A stretch of 51,832 nucleotides of DNA from Sphingomonas turrisvirgatae. GTDB lineage: Bacteria; Pseudomonadota; Alphaproteobacteria; Sphingomonadales; Sphingomonadaceae. The notes beneath the pieces are model-generated. The model worked only from the letters and a program-made list of their open reading frames with translations. It was not told the DNA's origin and made no database searches. Positions 8,481 to 17,090 of this stretch are shown one piece after another; the first letter of the stretch is position 1; every line of letters begins with the position of its first letter. Made by a program: the position numbers and the translations under genes. The stretch covers positions 1 to 51,832 of the forward strand of contig NZ_MDDS01000021.1 of the NCBI RefSeq assembly GCF_001721295.1. Reading direction: 5' to 3'.

Positions 8481-9005
8481 TCAGCCCTTGAGCTTCGGAC
8501 CGGGGCCACGATCGTCGGAATCGTAATCGGGTCCCGGGTCATGCGACCAGGACGCGCCGATCGCGAACGCCGGGTCGAACCGGCCCAGCGGACCGTCCGG
8601 CTCGGCCGCGACATACGGGTTGACCAGCGGCTTCACCGGCAGCTTGTTGCGGTAGATGTGCCCGGCGATGCGACCGCGCGCCTCCAGCAGCTTCTCCAGC
8701 CAGACGAGATCGTCGAGCATGGTCACGACGCCCTTGCCGGCGACGCAATAATAGAGGCACCGCTGGAAATCGTCGCACGCGGTGCTGAGGATCGTGGTCA
8801 GCTTGACCTTGCCCTCGTTCTCGCCCTCATGAATCCATTCGAGCGATTCCCGCAACTCGCGCGCCGAGAGATACGCATCCTCCGGATTGCTGCCGATGCA
8901 CGCTCCGGCGAGCATGCGCCGGGTGACGCGAATATCCAGATCGACCGACAATTCGGTGAGCACCGCGTCGAGGTCGAACTCTCCGATAAATTCCGAACGC
9001 TTCAT
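8481..9005 (-). CDS. Hypothetical cytoplasmic protein, 174 aa
   Basis: Minus-strand gene with a good AAGGAG ribosome-binding site six bases before its ATG. The protein is acidic, mostly helical in its first 120 residues (LTELSVDLDIRVTRRMLAG; TTILSTACDDFQRCLYYCV), with a glycine/proline-rich tail. No recognised family. It is divergent from the 435-residue gene at 9081, and the 75-bp gap contains a perfect 10-bp inverted repeat that includes this gene's own ribosome-binding site. Confidence 0.65.
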   Translation of the reverse strand: MKRSEFIGEFDLDAVLTELSVDLDIRVTRRMLAGACIGSNPEDAYLSARELRESLEWIHEGENEGKVKLTTILSTACDDFQRCLYYCVAGKGVVTMLDDLVWLEKLLEARGRIAGHIYRNKLPVKPLVNPYVAAEPDGPLGRFDPAFAIGASWSHDPGPDYDSDDRGPGPKLKG

Positions 9006-9013
9006 GGCCAGCT

Positions 9014-9045
9014 CCTTTGTTCATTGAACGTAACGTGAACAAAGG
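9014..9045. promoter_or_regulatory. Perfect 10-bp inverted repeat between divergent genes
   Basis: CCTTTGTTCA (9014-9023) and TGAACAAAGG (9036-9045) are exact complements, 12 bp apart. Inside, GTTCATTGAAC is also a short palindrome. The left arm contains the complement of the AAGGAG of the minus-strand gene. It fits a dimeric repressor site controlling both genes, or a hairpin blocking translation of the minus-strand gene. Confidence 0.6.
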
Positions 9046-9080
9046 CGACAAGGCAAGCATTATGGAGTAGCATCACCACC

Positions 9081-10388
9081 ATGTGGCTCGTCCCGCGCGA
9101 TACCCGGGGTCTAACCTCCCGCTCGCCCGTCCCCGACGTGGTGCGCGAGGCGCTGGTGCGCTGGTATACCGGCGAAGGCGAGGACAGCGATCACCGCGCG
9201 TCGGTCATCATGGTGGTCAAGGCACGCGACCATCACCAGTGGATCGCCTGCGACTGCCTGGGGGAGGGGACGGACCCGCCGCTACTCTCGCCGGCCTATC
9301 TCTCCGAAGCCGAAACCTATTACCTGCGACGCCTTACCAGTATCCGCCAGCGTCGCCCCGAGCATGACGTCGACTGCCCCTTCTTCCGCGAGCAGGCACC
9401 GCCCCGCATCCGCGAGAAAGCGACCGCCACCCCGCGCACGATCAACGAGCCGGACGGGCTGTTCTCGGCGCACCGGCTCGCCCCCGAGAAACTGGCGCAG
9501 CTGCCCGACGACAGCGAACCCGACGATCGCACCCGCGGCGTCGCGATCCCGCGCCTCGCGCGGCTGCTGTGGCAGCTGATGGAAATGGCGCAGGTCAACG
9601 TCGTCGAGCCGCTTGAGGTCGGCGAGCCGCGCACCACGTCGATGGCGAGCGAATTCGCGGCGATGCGCGCCGCGGCCGAACGGGTCCAGATCGCACCGGG
9701 TATCCCGCTCGCGCGCCATCTCTACACCCACATCGACCCCTACGAACGCGGCATCGTATTCGCGAAACTGCGCGAAGCGGCGAAGAAATGGCCGACCGAG
9801 CACGCCCCGCAGGCCTTCCTCCTGCTCTATGCGATCGACGTCTCCGGCTCGACCATCACGCTTGCCGAAGGGCGCGAGTTGATCGTCAAGAACCGCATCC
9901 GCCACATCGGCGTCCACCAGCGCCACATCGGGCCACCCTATCTGGTCCTGGCCGTCGTCGGCGAGCACAACCCGCGTGAGGGCTATGCCTGCCTGCGCGC
10001 CTATGCGCAGCCGATCGCGCGCCCCGCCAACTTTGTCGCGATCCACAATCTCGCCGAGCGCAAGACGATCGTCGGCCTGCTCGATCTCCAGTACCGGCTT
10101 CGCCGGCGCGGCATCGGCGTCGGCTTCAAACGGCTCCTGTTCGATATCGCGACGTTGATCGGGGAGATGCGTCCAGACCTTCTTCTCGACCTGCGCGACT
10201 TCACCACCGGCGAGGTGATCGAGGCGGCACTCGAAGTCGTCACCGGCGATGACGCCGACACGCTCGGGTTGAAACTGCGTCAGGTCGAAAAGCTGCGCGA
10301 GATCGCCCCCGTCGTGACGATCCATGCCGAGGATCTCGAAGGCGACAGGCTCGAGGCCGCCGTGCTCGACCAGCTGCACATCGGATGA
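9081..10388 (+). CDS. Large hypothetical protein, 435 aa, with Cys/His-rich N-terminus
   Basis: The N-terminal 115 residues contain WIACDC followed about 50 residues later by HDVDCPF, a Cys-x-Cys...His-x3-Cys pattern like a small zinc-binding module (SWIM-like at best). The central and C-terminal parts are mixed, with LLLYAIDVSGSTITL and a C-terminal region of alternating hydrophobic strands. No catalytic motif is recognised. It faces away from the gene at 8481 across a probable operator. An HNH-type gene follows 43 bp downstream. Confidence 0.65.
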   Translation: MWLVPRDTRGLTSRSPVPDVVREALVRWYTGEGEDSDHRASVIMVVKARDHHQWIACDCLGEGTDPPLLSPAYLSEAETYYLRRLTSIRQRRPEHDVDCPFFREQAPPRIREKATATPRTINEPDGLFSAHRLAPEKLAQLPDDSEPDDRTRGVAIPRLARLLWQLMEMAQVNVVEPLEVGEPRTTSMASEFAAMRAAAERVQIAPGIPLARHLYTHIDPYERGIVFAKLREAAKKWPTEHAPQAFLLLYAIDVSGSTITLAEGRELIVKNRIRHIGVHQRHIGPPYLVLAVVGEHNPREGYACLRAYAQPIARPANFVAIHNLAERKTIVGLLDLQYRLRRRGIGVGFKRLLFDIATLIGEMRPDLLLDLRDFTTGEVIEAALEVVTGDDADTLGLKLRQVEKLREIAPVVTIHAEDLEGDRLEAAVLDQLHIG

Positions 10389-10431
10389 CGTCGTTCACAG
10401 GAATTTAATCGAGGGCCATCATCCTCGCGTC

Positions 10432-10887
10432 ATGGCATCGACCACCCAGGCCAGAAACCAGCGGCGGATCCTGCGCTGGGCGCAGTCGTCGCTATGCGCC
10501 GGATGCGGAATGCCCCTGCCGAGTCCCCGGCACCTCGTCCGCTATCATCCCGATTACCCGACATTCGACCATGTCACGCTGCGCAGCGCGGGTGGACGAC
10601 GATTACTGTCGAACGGCCTGCTGAAGCATCTGCGCTGCAATCAGGCACGGGGCGCGAGGCCGTCGACGGGGTGCGATGCGATCTGGATGACCGTGGTCGC
10701 GGCGCGGCTCGCCGATCGCCCGCGCAGTCTCAAGCCGATCTTCAAAGGTGGCGCTCGAAATCCCGCATTCCCGCCGCGCAAGGAAAAGGCCGCCCCGGTT
10801 TCCCGAAGCGGCCCGATCGTGTCATCGAAGGTCGAGCGTCAGATGTCGTCGCCGAGCGTGCCCTTGACCGAACCCTTCACGTCCTGA
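10432..10887 (+). CDS. HNH-endonuclease-like protein
   Basis: 151 residues. A CAGCGM zinc-knuckle half is followed by FDHVTLRSAGGRRL, then LLKHLRCNQARG; this D-H...N...H..CN..RG spacing is that of an HNH fold. Such proteins nick or cleave DNA with a metal ion. The last 16 codons overlap the 3-prime end of the convergent csbD gene, so the extreme C-terminus may be a run-on tail. The frame is open upstream, but this ATG is the first clear start after the previous stop. Confidence 0.65.
   Translation: MASTTQARNQRRILRWAQSSLCAGCGMPLPSPRHLVRYHPDYPTFDHVTLRSAGGRRLLSNGLLKHLRCNQARGARPSTGCDAIWMTVVAARLADRPRSLKPIFKGGARNPAFPPRKEKAAPVSRSGPIVSSKVERQMSSPSVPLTEPFTS
10782..10813 (-). terminator. Terminator for csbD (minus strand)
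   Basis: GGCCGC (10788-10793) pairs with GCGGCC (10808-10813); on the minus strand the stem is followed by TTTTCC. It lies inside the 3-prime part of the HNH gene on the other strand. Confidence 0.65.
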
Positions 10888-11021
10888 GCGGACCCCTTCA
10901 GCTTCTGGGCCTTGCCCTCGGCTTCGAGGCTCGCATTGTCGGTCGCCTTGCCGATGCCTTCCTTGACGTTGCCGGCCAGCTTGTTACCCGCCGCCTTCAG
11001 CTTGTCAGTCGCTTCGCCCAT
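10839..11021 (-). CDS. CsbD family stress protein
   Basis: 60 residues, beginning MGEATDKLKAAGNKLAGN, with the Lys/Gly/Asp-rich helical repeats (NVKEGIGKATDN, GKAQKLKGSAQDVKG) that define CsbD. The family is small, hydrophilic and usually induced by general stress; its molecular role is not known. AGGAG precedes the ATG by seven bases. Upstream on the minus strand, GGGAC-17 bp-GTTA loosely resembles an alphaproteobacterial EcfG-type promoter, which would fit the family, but the match is weak. Confidence 0.85.
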   Translation of the reverse strand: MGEATDKLKAAGNKLAGNVKEGIGKATDNASLEAEGKAQKLKGSAQDVKGSVKGTLGDDI

Positions 11022-11130
11022 GATTGATCTCCTGTCGTGAATTGTCGGGATAGATAACAATTTGCGCGTGGCCGCGTCCCGCGCTGCCCCCCACGGCTGC
11101 ACCATGATCGGTCCTGCCCGCCGCCGGCAA

Positions 11131-11195
11131 TCCGGGCGACCGGATGAAGGAGAGAGGGAGGGGATCTGTCGATTCCATTGAGGGAGACGACAGAT
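11131..11195 (+). promoter_or_regulatory. Structured leader (family member 3)
   Basis: Hairpin TCCGG-GCGA-CCGGA with a GNRA loop (11131-11144), purine tract (11146-11164), then ATCTGTCG (11164-11171) paired exactly with CGACAGAT (11188-11195). The second stem encloses the GGGAGA ribosome-binding site and covers the first two bases of the start codon. Confidence 0.6.
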
Positions 11196-11862
11196 GACCC
11201 CGTTCCAGCCCAGCCCCCAGCCCGACACGACCCCCTGGGACGCGCCCGATCGCGCCGACCAGGTGCTCCCCGGTATCTGGCGCGTGTGGACGCCCAGTCA
11301 TGGCGGCTATGTCCTGTCGGACGAACGCCAGGCCGCGATGCCCGACGCGCTGCGCCGCGACGATCCCTTCTATGAGGAAGACGTCGATTATGCGCTGGTG
11401 CTGTACGGCTTTGGCAGCGAGTTTCGCCGCCTGCCCATTCCCGGCATCGCCCTGCAGGTCGAGAATGCGCGCCGCTCGGTCCGCTGCTGGCATCCCGATC
11501 GCTGGACCGCGCTGACCGGCGAGGAGGTGTCGATCCACGACAGCCATGTCGTCCGCCGCCGCGCCGCCTATCAGGCGGTCATCGGCCAGTATGAAAGCGT
11601 CTCGGCCTCAGGTTCCTGGGCGGACTGGGTGCCCGAGGGCAAGGTCGGCTGCGTCTTCCGCCGTGTCGTCAGCGTCGATGCGCTCGGCTTCGCGCGCCAC
11701 GAAGGCGAGCCGATCCACGGTCTCGTCGACAAGGATCGCTACGAACGCCGCCAGATGCCGGAGACGTTCGAGAGCCTCGACGCGGTCCGCGTCGAGAGCA
11801 CCGCTCCGATCTCCAAGCAGGTCGACGCGAGCGCGCTCGCGCATCTCCTCCCAACCAGCTGA
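11194..11862 (+). CDS. DUF7007-like protein, 222 aa
   Basis: Contains GIWRVWTPSHGGYVLSDERQ near residue 27 and FYEEDVDYALVLYGFG near residue 66. A TPSHGG...YEED..W/Y pattern is what I recall for DUF7007, a family of plasmid-borne proteins of unknown function; the match is from memory. Cytoplasmic, no signal. Start lies within the leader hairpin, so translation is probably controlled by its opening. Confidence 0.65.
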   Translation: MTPFQPSPQPDTTPWDAPDRADQVLPGIWRVWTPSHGGYVLSDERQAAMPDALRRDDPFYEEDVDYALVLYGFGSEFRRLPIPGIALQVENARRSVRCWHPDRWTALTGEEVSIHDSHVVRRRAAYQAVIGQYESVSASGSWADWVPEGKVGCVFRRVVSVDALGFARHEGEPIHGLVDKDRYERRQMPETFESLDAVRVESTAPISKQVDASALAHLLPTS

Positions 11863-11873
11863 AAGGACACGCC

Positions 11874-12428
11874 ATGAGTGTCTATCTCTATCTGTTCCAC
11901 GGCCGCGCCACGCCCGACGAGGACGTCGAAAGCTGGGGCTGCGAAGGCCCCGCGATCGGCCCGCTCGACTATGTCCATACCACCTACGGCAGCGAGGTGA
12001 AGATCCGCGGCGCGGAGGCGGTCCTGGAAAAGTTCTTCCCGGATACGGAAATTCATTCCCACGACGGCTACGGCGAACACGCCATTCAGCTCGCCGGCGA
12101 CTGCTTGCCCTACGACGGCAAATTCTACGGTGACTGGTCGATCTGCACCGGGGATCGCTTGTGCTCGCCTGCCGCCTCCCGGGTCAAGCCGGTGTGCGAC
12201 GACTGCGGCAGCGACAACGTCACCAAGGACGCCGTCGCGGCCTGGGATGAGCCCGAACAGGCCTGGGTGCTGCTCAGCACCTACGATTCCACCACCTGCC
12301 AGGACTGCGAGCGCGAGAGCGACGACATGCTCGAATGGCGGACGCTCGACGGTGCGCCCGCTCCCGATCCCGACGCTCCCGCCATCCCAGCCAACGATCC
12401 GGCGCCCCCTGATGCCGACGCCGCCTGA
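11874..12428 (+). CDS. Hypothetical protein with a zinc-ribbon-like region, 184 aa
   Basis: Begins MSVYLYLFHGRATPDEDVESWG; the central part holds two Cys-x2-Cys pairs (CDDCGSDNV at about 104 and CQDCERE at about 142) about 38 residues apart, a plausible four-cysteine zinc site. The tail is Pro/Asp/Ala-rich and disordered. Twelve bases after the previous gene, with AAAGGA before the ATG, so probably the same transcript. No named family recognised. Confidence 0.6.
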   Translation: MSVYLYLFHGRATPDEDVESWGCEGPAIGPLDYVHTTYGSEVKIRGAEAVLEKFFPDTEIHSHDGYGEHAIQLAGDCLPYDGKFYGDWSICTGDRLCSPAASRVKPVCDDCGSDNVTKDAVAAWDEPEQAWVLLSTYDSTTCQDCERESDDMLEWRTLDGAPAPDPDAPAIPANDPAPPDADAA

Positions 12429-12444
12429 CCCGGAGGACCACGCC

Positions 12445-13650
12445 ATGACCTGTGTCACCCCGATTCGCGCGCCCGAGGCCGCGGACAATCGCGTACCGCT
12501 CGGCCATCATTCGACCGGCACGCTCAGCCTCGACCTCGATCGCCTGCTTGCCGGACGCCTGCTCATCCAGGGCAGCTCCGGGGCGGGCAAGAGCAGGACC
12601 TTGCGCCGGATCATCGAGGAGGCGTTCGACTATACGACGCTTGCGATCGTCGACCCCGAGGGGGAATTCGAGAACCTCGCCCGCCATATCGGCGCGACCA
12701 CGATCCGCGCGGTCGAACTCACCGCCGACGGGCTGACGGCCGCGGCGACGCGCAGCCGGCGACATCGGCTGTCGATGCACATCGACCTCACCGACCTCGA
12801 TCCCGACCAGCGGATCATCAAGGCAGCCGCGTTCTTCGCCGGCCTGGTCGGCGCACCGCGCGAGGACTGGGCGCATACCATGCTGGTGTGCATCGACGAG
12901 GGGCATCTGCTCGCACCGCATGTCGCCGGTTCCGCGCTCGATGCCGATGCCCGCCGCCTCGGCGTCGCCACCCTGACCGACCTGTGCGCGCGGGGCCGCA
13001 AGCGCGGTCTCGCCCCCGTCATCGCCACCCAGCGCCTCGCCAAGCTGTCGACATCGGTGGTGTCCGAACTGCAGAACGTGCTGGTCGGCCTCAACGTCTT
13101 CGACCGCGACATCGCGCGCGCGGCCGACCTGCTCGGCTTCCCCGCGCGCGATGCCGACATGCTGCGCAACCTCGCCCCGGGCGACTTCTTCGCGATGGGA
13201 CCCGCGCTCTCGGCAACGCCGGTGCTCGCCCATATCGATCCCACCATCACCGAGCATCTCGGCAAGACGCCGGAACTGCGCGCTGCAGCCTCTGTCGATG
13301 CCGACGAGGCGGCGAAGCTGCTCGATCTGGCAGGCCTGGCCGAGGTAGCAGACCACGGCCCCGCCATCGCGCTCAAGGGCACGCGCGCGCTCGATGCCTT
13401 CCTGCTCGATCCCGCCGCGACCGACGCGGCCGCGATCATGGATGCGCTGAAGCGCATCTCCCCCAACGCCAGTACCGCGCGCGACCTCGCACGGCACCTG
13501 TCGCTCGACGCCGAGCGCACCGACCGTGCGCTCAACCTCCTGTCGGCGATCGCCGCGGTCGACACCATGCCCAAGGGCGACGACCGGATCGCACGGCTCC
13601 ATGCGCGGCTGCGCGCGCGGCTGAGCGACGTCGCCGTGGTGTCGCTGTGA
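12445..13650 (+). CDS. HerA/DUF87-type P-loop ATPase
   Basis: 401 residues. Walker A GSSGAGKS at 43-50, the VDPEGEFE segment near 69 that HerA-like proteins carry after strand 2, and Walker B LVCIDEGH with D151/E152. A following VIATQRLAKLS block looks like the motif with a glutamine sensor. HerA/FtsK-superfamily ATPases form hexameric rings that move DNA or proteins. There is no nuclease (NurA-like) gene next to it. It is coupled by a GTGA overlap to the Myb-repeat protein that follows, so the two may act together. Confidence 0.8.
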   Translation: MTCVTPIRAPEAADNRVPLGHHSTGTLSLDLDRLLAGRLLIQGSSGAGKSRTLRRIIEEAFDYTTLAIVDPEGEFENLARHIGATTIRAVELTADGLTAAATRSRRHRLSMHIDLTDLDPDQRIIKAAAFFAGLVGAPREDWAHTMLVCIDEGHLLAPHVAGSALDADARRLGVATLTDLCARGRKRGLAPVIATQRLAKLSTSVVSELQNVLVGLNVFDRDIARAADLLGFPARDADMLRNLAPGDFFAMGPALSATPVLAHIDPTITEHLGKTPELRAAASVDADEAAKLLDLAGLAEVADHGPAIALKGTRALDAFLLDPAATDAAAIMDALKRISPNASTARDLARHLSLDAERTDRALNLLSAIAAVDTMPKGDDRIARLHARLRARLSDVAVVSL

Positions 13651-14921
13651 CCGACCTTGCGCCCGATATCGTAGAGCTGGTCGCCTGTCCGACGCTGCCC
13701 GAGCCGTGCGGGCGCTTGCGCGAAATGCCGTTCCGGCACGATGCCTGGACTCCCGACGAGATCGCCACAGTCGAACGCATGTTCCGCGATGACGCCGCGA
13801 TCGACGACATCGTCGCCGCGCTCGGTCGCGGCCGCGCCGGCGTGCGCGACAAGATCGCCAAACTGGGCCTGCGCCGCAATTCGTCGCGTCCGTGGTCGAC
13901 CGACGAAGACGCATGGCTCACCCGCGAATATGGCCTTCGCCCCACGGCCGATCTCGCTGGAGATCTCGGCCGCGCCTGCACCAGCGTCTATGCCCGCGCG
14001 GGCGTGCTCGGGCTGACCGAAGGAAATCCTCCAAAATGGAGCGACTGGGAGGATGCCCAGCTGCGCGCCGGCTACGCGCAGGCGATCCCGATCGCACAGA
14101 TCGCCACGCTGATCGGACGCCCGCTGTCCGGCACCGCGACCCGTGCCAACGCGCTCGGTTTGCGCCATCCCAACAAGCCCGCTGACTGGACCGAGGCCGA
14201 GGCGACGCGGGCGCTGACGCTGGCCGGGGAGGGGCTTCGTTATATCGCGATCATCGACATTCTCGCCACAGAGGGCTTTCCGCGCAGGACCAAGGCTGGC
14301 TTCGGGCCGCACCTGCGCAAGCTCGGCTATGGCCGGGGATGGGGCCGCAACTGGACCCCTGACGAAGACACACTGCTCATCCGCGCCTATGCCGACGGGG
14401 CAAGCCTGACCCCGCTCACGACCAGGCTCGGCCGCACGAAATGCTCTATCCGCTGGCGCGCCGACTATCTCGGGTTGCGCGGCACACATGCCAACCGCGA
14501 CGGGTTCCGGGGCGGGCCGGTGTGGAGCGACAATGATCTGGAAAGGCTGCGCGACCTTTACGGCACGATGCCGATGGACGCCCTGGCGACGAAGATGGGT
14601 CGCACCAAGGCTTCGCTGTTCACGCGCGCGAACATCCTCGGCCTTGTCCACGGCTATCACCGGAAATGGACCGAAGAGGAGATCCGGGCGCTGCGCATCG
14701 CGCACGACTTCGGCGTCGCGCTGCCTGATGTTGCGGCAGCGATCGGCCGCAAATATCCAGCGGTCCACAAATATGCCGAAAAGCACGAGCTTCGCTTCTC
14801 GCGTCGCCCGCGCCGCGCAGCCCCCTGGACGCTCGCCGAAATTATCGCGCTCGATCCTTCGGGAACGGGCGTCACCGACCATGTTGCCATCCCCGGCACA
14901 ATCGATGAGGAAAAGCCATGA
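13647..14921 (+). CDS. Protein of about seven tandem Myb/SANT-like DNA-binding repeats
   Basis: 424 residues from a GTG that overlaps the previous stop (GTGA). From residue 32 on it is made of modules of about 45-60 residues: W-(S/T)-x2-E/D-x-L at the start, IA/LA...LGR in the middle and RA..LGL at the end. Clear copies start with AWTPDEIA, PWSTDEDA, KWSDWEDA, DWTEAEAT, NWTPDEDT, VWSDNDLE and KWTEEEIR; an eighth (PWTLAEII) is partial. Each is expected to be a three-helix Myb-like unit, so the protein could read an extended DNA site. Bacterial proteins with so many copies are uncommon in my experience. Coupled on both sides by stop-start overlaps. Confidence 0.75.
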   Translation: MTDLAPDIVELVACPTLPEPCGRLREMPFRHDAWTPDEIATVERMFRDDAAIDDIVAALGRGRAGVRDKIAKLGLRRNSSRPWSTDEDAWLTREYGLRPTADLAGDLGRACTSVYARAGVLGLTEGNPPKWSDWEDAQLRAGYAQAIPIAQIATLIGRPLSGTATRANALGLRHPNKPADWTEAEATRALTLAGEGLRYIAIIDILATEGFPRRTKAGFGPHLRKLGYGRGWGRNWTPDEDTLLIRAYADGASLTPLTTRLGRTKCSIRWRADYLGLRGTHANRDGFRGGPVWSDNDLERLRDLYGTMPMDALATKMGRTKASLFTRANILGLVHGYHRKWTEEEIRALRIAHDFGVALPDVAAAIGRKYPAVHKYAEKHELRFSRRPRRAAPWTLAEIIALDPSGTGVTDHVAIPGTIDEEKP

Positions 14922-15103
14922 CGCCGCTTCGCCTCGCCCGCGATATCGCAACCGGCGCGCCGATCGACCGCGACACCCGGCGCGCGCGCCTGCTCGCCGC
15001 GCGGCGCTATGCGATCAACTCGGTCCCGCGGCGCGGCATCCTCAGCGGTCACTGGGACGCGGGCACCGTGGTCGGTGCCTTCCGCGACGGCAAGGCAGGC
15101 TGA
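14918..15103 (+). CDS. Small basic hypothetical protein, 61 aa
   Basis: Starts in an ATGA overlap with the Myb-repeat gene. Arg-rich (DRDTRRARLLAARR), no recognised family. The overlap argues that it is really translated. Confidence 0.5.
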   Translation: MTPLRLARDIATGAPIDRDTRRARLLAARRYAINSVPRRGILSGHWDAGTVVGAFRDGKAG

Positions 15104-15111
15104 CCAGGGCT

Positions 15112-15196
15112 CGGCCCGATGGGCCGGTGAAGGAGAGAGGGAGCGGGGAGGGAAGGCGTGACGGACGCCTGAGCCCTTTTCCAGGAGCGCACTCCC
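15112..15196 (+). promoter_or_regulatory. Structured leader (family member 4)
   Basis: Hairpin CGGCCC-GAT-GGGCCG (15112-15126), the tract tgaaggagagagggag identical to that of member 3, then AGGCGT-GACGG-ACGCCT (15154-15170). The AGGAG ribosome-binding site lies further downstream than in other members. Confidence 0.55.
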
Positions 15197-16894
15197 ATGA
15201 TCCCTGCCACCATCGCGACCGCGGTCGCCCCCGAGACGATCGCCAAGGTCACGCGGCTGTTCAACAACACCGCGTTCGACGTCATCAGCGAACTCCTCCA
15301 GAACGCGCGCCGCGCCGGTGCGACCGGCGTCGCGCTCGCGCTCAACAGCGCGGGCGCCGAGCACTTCCTCCACATCACCGATGACGGTCACGGAATCGCC
15401 GACCCGGTGAGCGTCGTCACGCTCGGCCGCTCGGGCTGGTCCGACGAGACACGCCGCGCCGAGGACCCCGCCGGCATGGGCGTGTTCAGCCTCGCGGGGC
15501 GCGACGTCATCATCCGCTCCTTCTCGAAACCCGACCGCCAGGGCTGGATGGCGCACATCCCCGCCTCGGCCTGGGAAACGTGCCGCCCGATCGCGATCGA
15601 GTCCGATCCGATCATGCGCGGCACCGCGATCACCGTGCGCGTGCCCGACGAATGGCTGACGACGCTCGACCGCGACGTCGCCCGCGCCGCCAAACATTAT
15701 CCGGTGCCGGTGACCTGGAACGGCGAGGTCCTTCCGCAGGAAGACTGGCTGAAGGACGCGGTCCATGTCGAGGAATGGTATGGCGTGCGGATCGGCGTGT
15801 TTCAGAAACACCCCTCGCATTATTCCTCGCGCGACGGACGCCTGAACTTCCATGGGCTGACCATCCCGTGCGACCTTCCGTACGTCCAGGAGGTCGATCG
15901 GGGCGGACACTGGATCGCGCGGGTCGATATCTTCGACGCCCCCCAGATTCAGCTCGTCCTCCCGGCGCGCAAGGAAGTGGTCGAGAACACCGGCATCGCC
16001 GCCCTGCGCGACGCGGTCCGCCTCGCGATCTACCGCGCGATCGATGCCGCGGGAACGCACCGGCTGTCGGCGCATGACTGGCGCGAGGCGCGCGCGCTCG
16101 GGATCGCGCTGCCGGAGGCCGAGCCCTATCTGCTGGCCTGGACCGCCTATGCGGCCGACAGCTCGCGCAATTACGAGAGCGGCGCGCGCGTGACCGACAC
16201 CGGCATGGTGCTGATGCCCGATTTCGACGCGCTCATCGGGCAACCCGCGCAGGCGGCGATCGCGAAGCATAATCCGTTCGGTGGTCCGCTGGTCGAGGCG
16301 CAGGACGCGTTCAAGGGCTATGGCTGGTACGATATCCTCGCCCGTGTCGAGGATCTGCGATTCCGCGTCACCCAGGGCGATCGCACGTTCATCGTTTCCG
16401 ACAGCCGCGAGGCACCCGCCGAGGCGGACAGCGGTTGGGTCGAGGCGATCTCGCTCGAAGCGACGATGAGCCACGCTGGCGCGTTCATCGAGGTGTCGAC
16501 CGGCGCCGATATCGCCTTCGCGCCCGACCAGTGGTCGTGCAACTCGGTCGACGAGACATCGGTGTTCGTCCGCCGGGGCAGCGAGGTCACCGCGCTCGGC
16601 GTCGCCGACATCCTCGAGAGCGCGATCTTTTACGCCAGCGACGACAGCGATGCCGACAGCTACGACACGCAGCTCGAACGCTTCCAGGCCGATGCGGCCG
16701 AACGGATCATCGGCCTGCTCGAAGGCGACGATGCCGCGCTCGAGAACCGCATTCGCGACAAACTGGCGGGACATTATTTCCTCGTTCCCGAGGACCGGAC
16801 AGTCACCGTCGTCATCAATCGCGACCGGCTCGACGTGACGATTACGCCTCGCGCGGTGCCGGCCGCGCCCGAGGCCGCAGCGGAGGGCGCGTGA
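15197..16894 (+). CDS. GHKL-type (Hsp90/MutL/histidine kinase fold) ATPase
   Basis: 565 residues. The Bergerat ATP-binding site is visible: N-box E32-LLQ-N36, G1 box DDGHGI at 62-67 and G2 box GMGVFSL at 93-99. The rest of the protein is specific to this family and shows no kinase acceptor, MutL nuclease or Hsp90 middle motif that I recognise. GHKL ATPases usually dimerise on ATP to clamp DNA or a client. It stands first in the 15-24 kb block that also carries the modification-like enzymes. The ATG is preceded by AGGAG at 13 bases, behind the leader hairpin. Confidence 0.75.
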   Translation: MIPATIATAVAPETIAKVTRLFNNTAFDVISELLQNARRAGATGVALALNSAGAEHFLHITDDGHGIADPVSVVTLGRSGWSDETRRAEDPAGMGVFSLAGRDVIIRSFSKPDRQGWMAHIPASAWETCRPIAIESDPIMRGTAITVRVPDEWLTTLDRDVARAAKHYPVPVTWNGEVLPQEDWLKDAVHVEEWYGVRIGVFQKHPSHYSSRDGRLNFHGLTIPCDLPYVQEVDRGGHWIARVDIFDAPQIQLVLPARKEVVENTGIAALRDAVRLAIYRAIDAAGTHRLSAHDWREARALGIALPEAEPYLLAWTAYAADSSRNYESGARVTDTGMVLMPDFDALIGQPAQAAIAKHNPFGGPLVEAQDAFKGYGWYDILARVEDLRFRVTQGDRTFIVSDSREAPAEADSGWVEAISLEATMSHAGAFIEVSTGADIAFAPDQWSCNSVDETSVFVRRGSEVTALGVADILESAIFYASDDSDADSYDTQLERFQADAAERIIGLLEGDDAALENRIRDKLAGHYFLVPEDRTVTVVINRDRLDVTITPRAVPAAPEAAAEGA

Positions 16895-16895
16895 C

Positions 16896-17090
16896 ATGGA
16901 ACGCTACAATCACGCCTACACGATCGCGTTCAGCCTCGTCTCGAACGACGACAAGGGCCACGACGTCGACGCGCGCCAGCTGAAGGAAGCGCTGCTCGCA
17001 CGGATCGAGAACCTCGACGAAGAAGGTAGCTGGGTCGAGTCTGCCGGTGCGCCGTATGACACCTATCTCGAACCGGAGGATGCACCATGA
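16896..17090 (+). CDS. Small acidic hypothetical protein, 64 aa
   Basis: Lies one base after the GHKL gene stop and ends in an ATGA overlap with the next gene, so it is bracketed by coupled neighbours. Contains DARQLKEALLARIENLDEEG, a probable helix. No family recognised. Confidence 0.6.
   Translation: MERYNHAYTIAFSLVSNDDKGHDVDARQLKEALLARIENLDEEGSWVESAGAPYDTYLEPEDAP

Noticed and set aside
10839..11228. A 129-residue CsbD protein
   Set aside because: The extra N-terminus is not CsbD-like and runs through the divergent promoter region; the 60-residue form with AGGAG is of normal family length.
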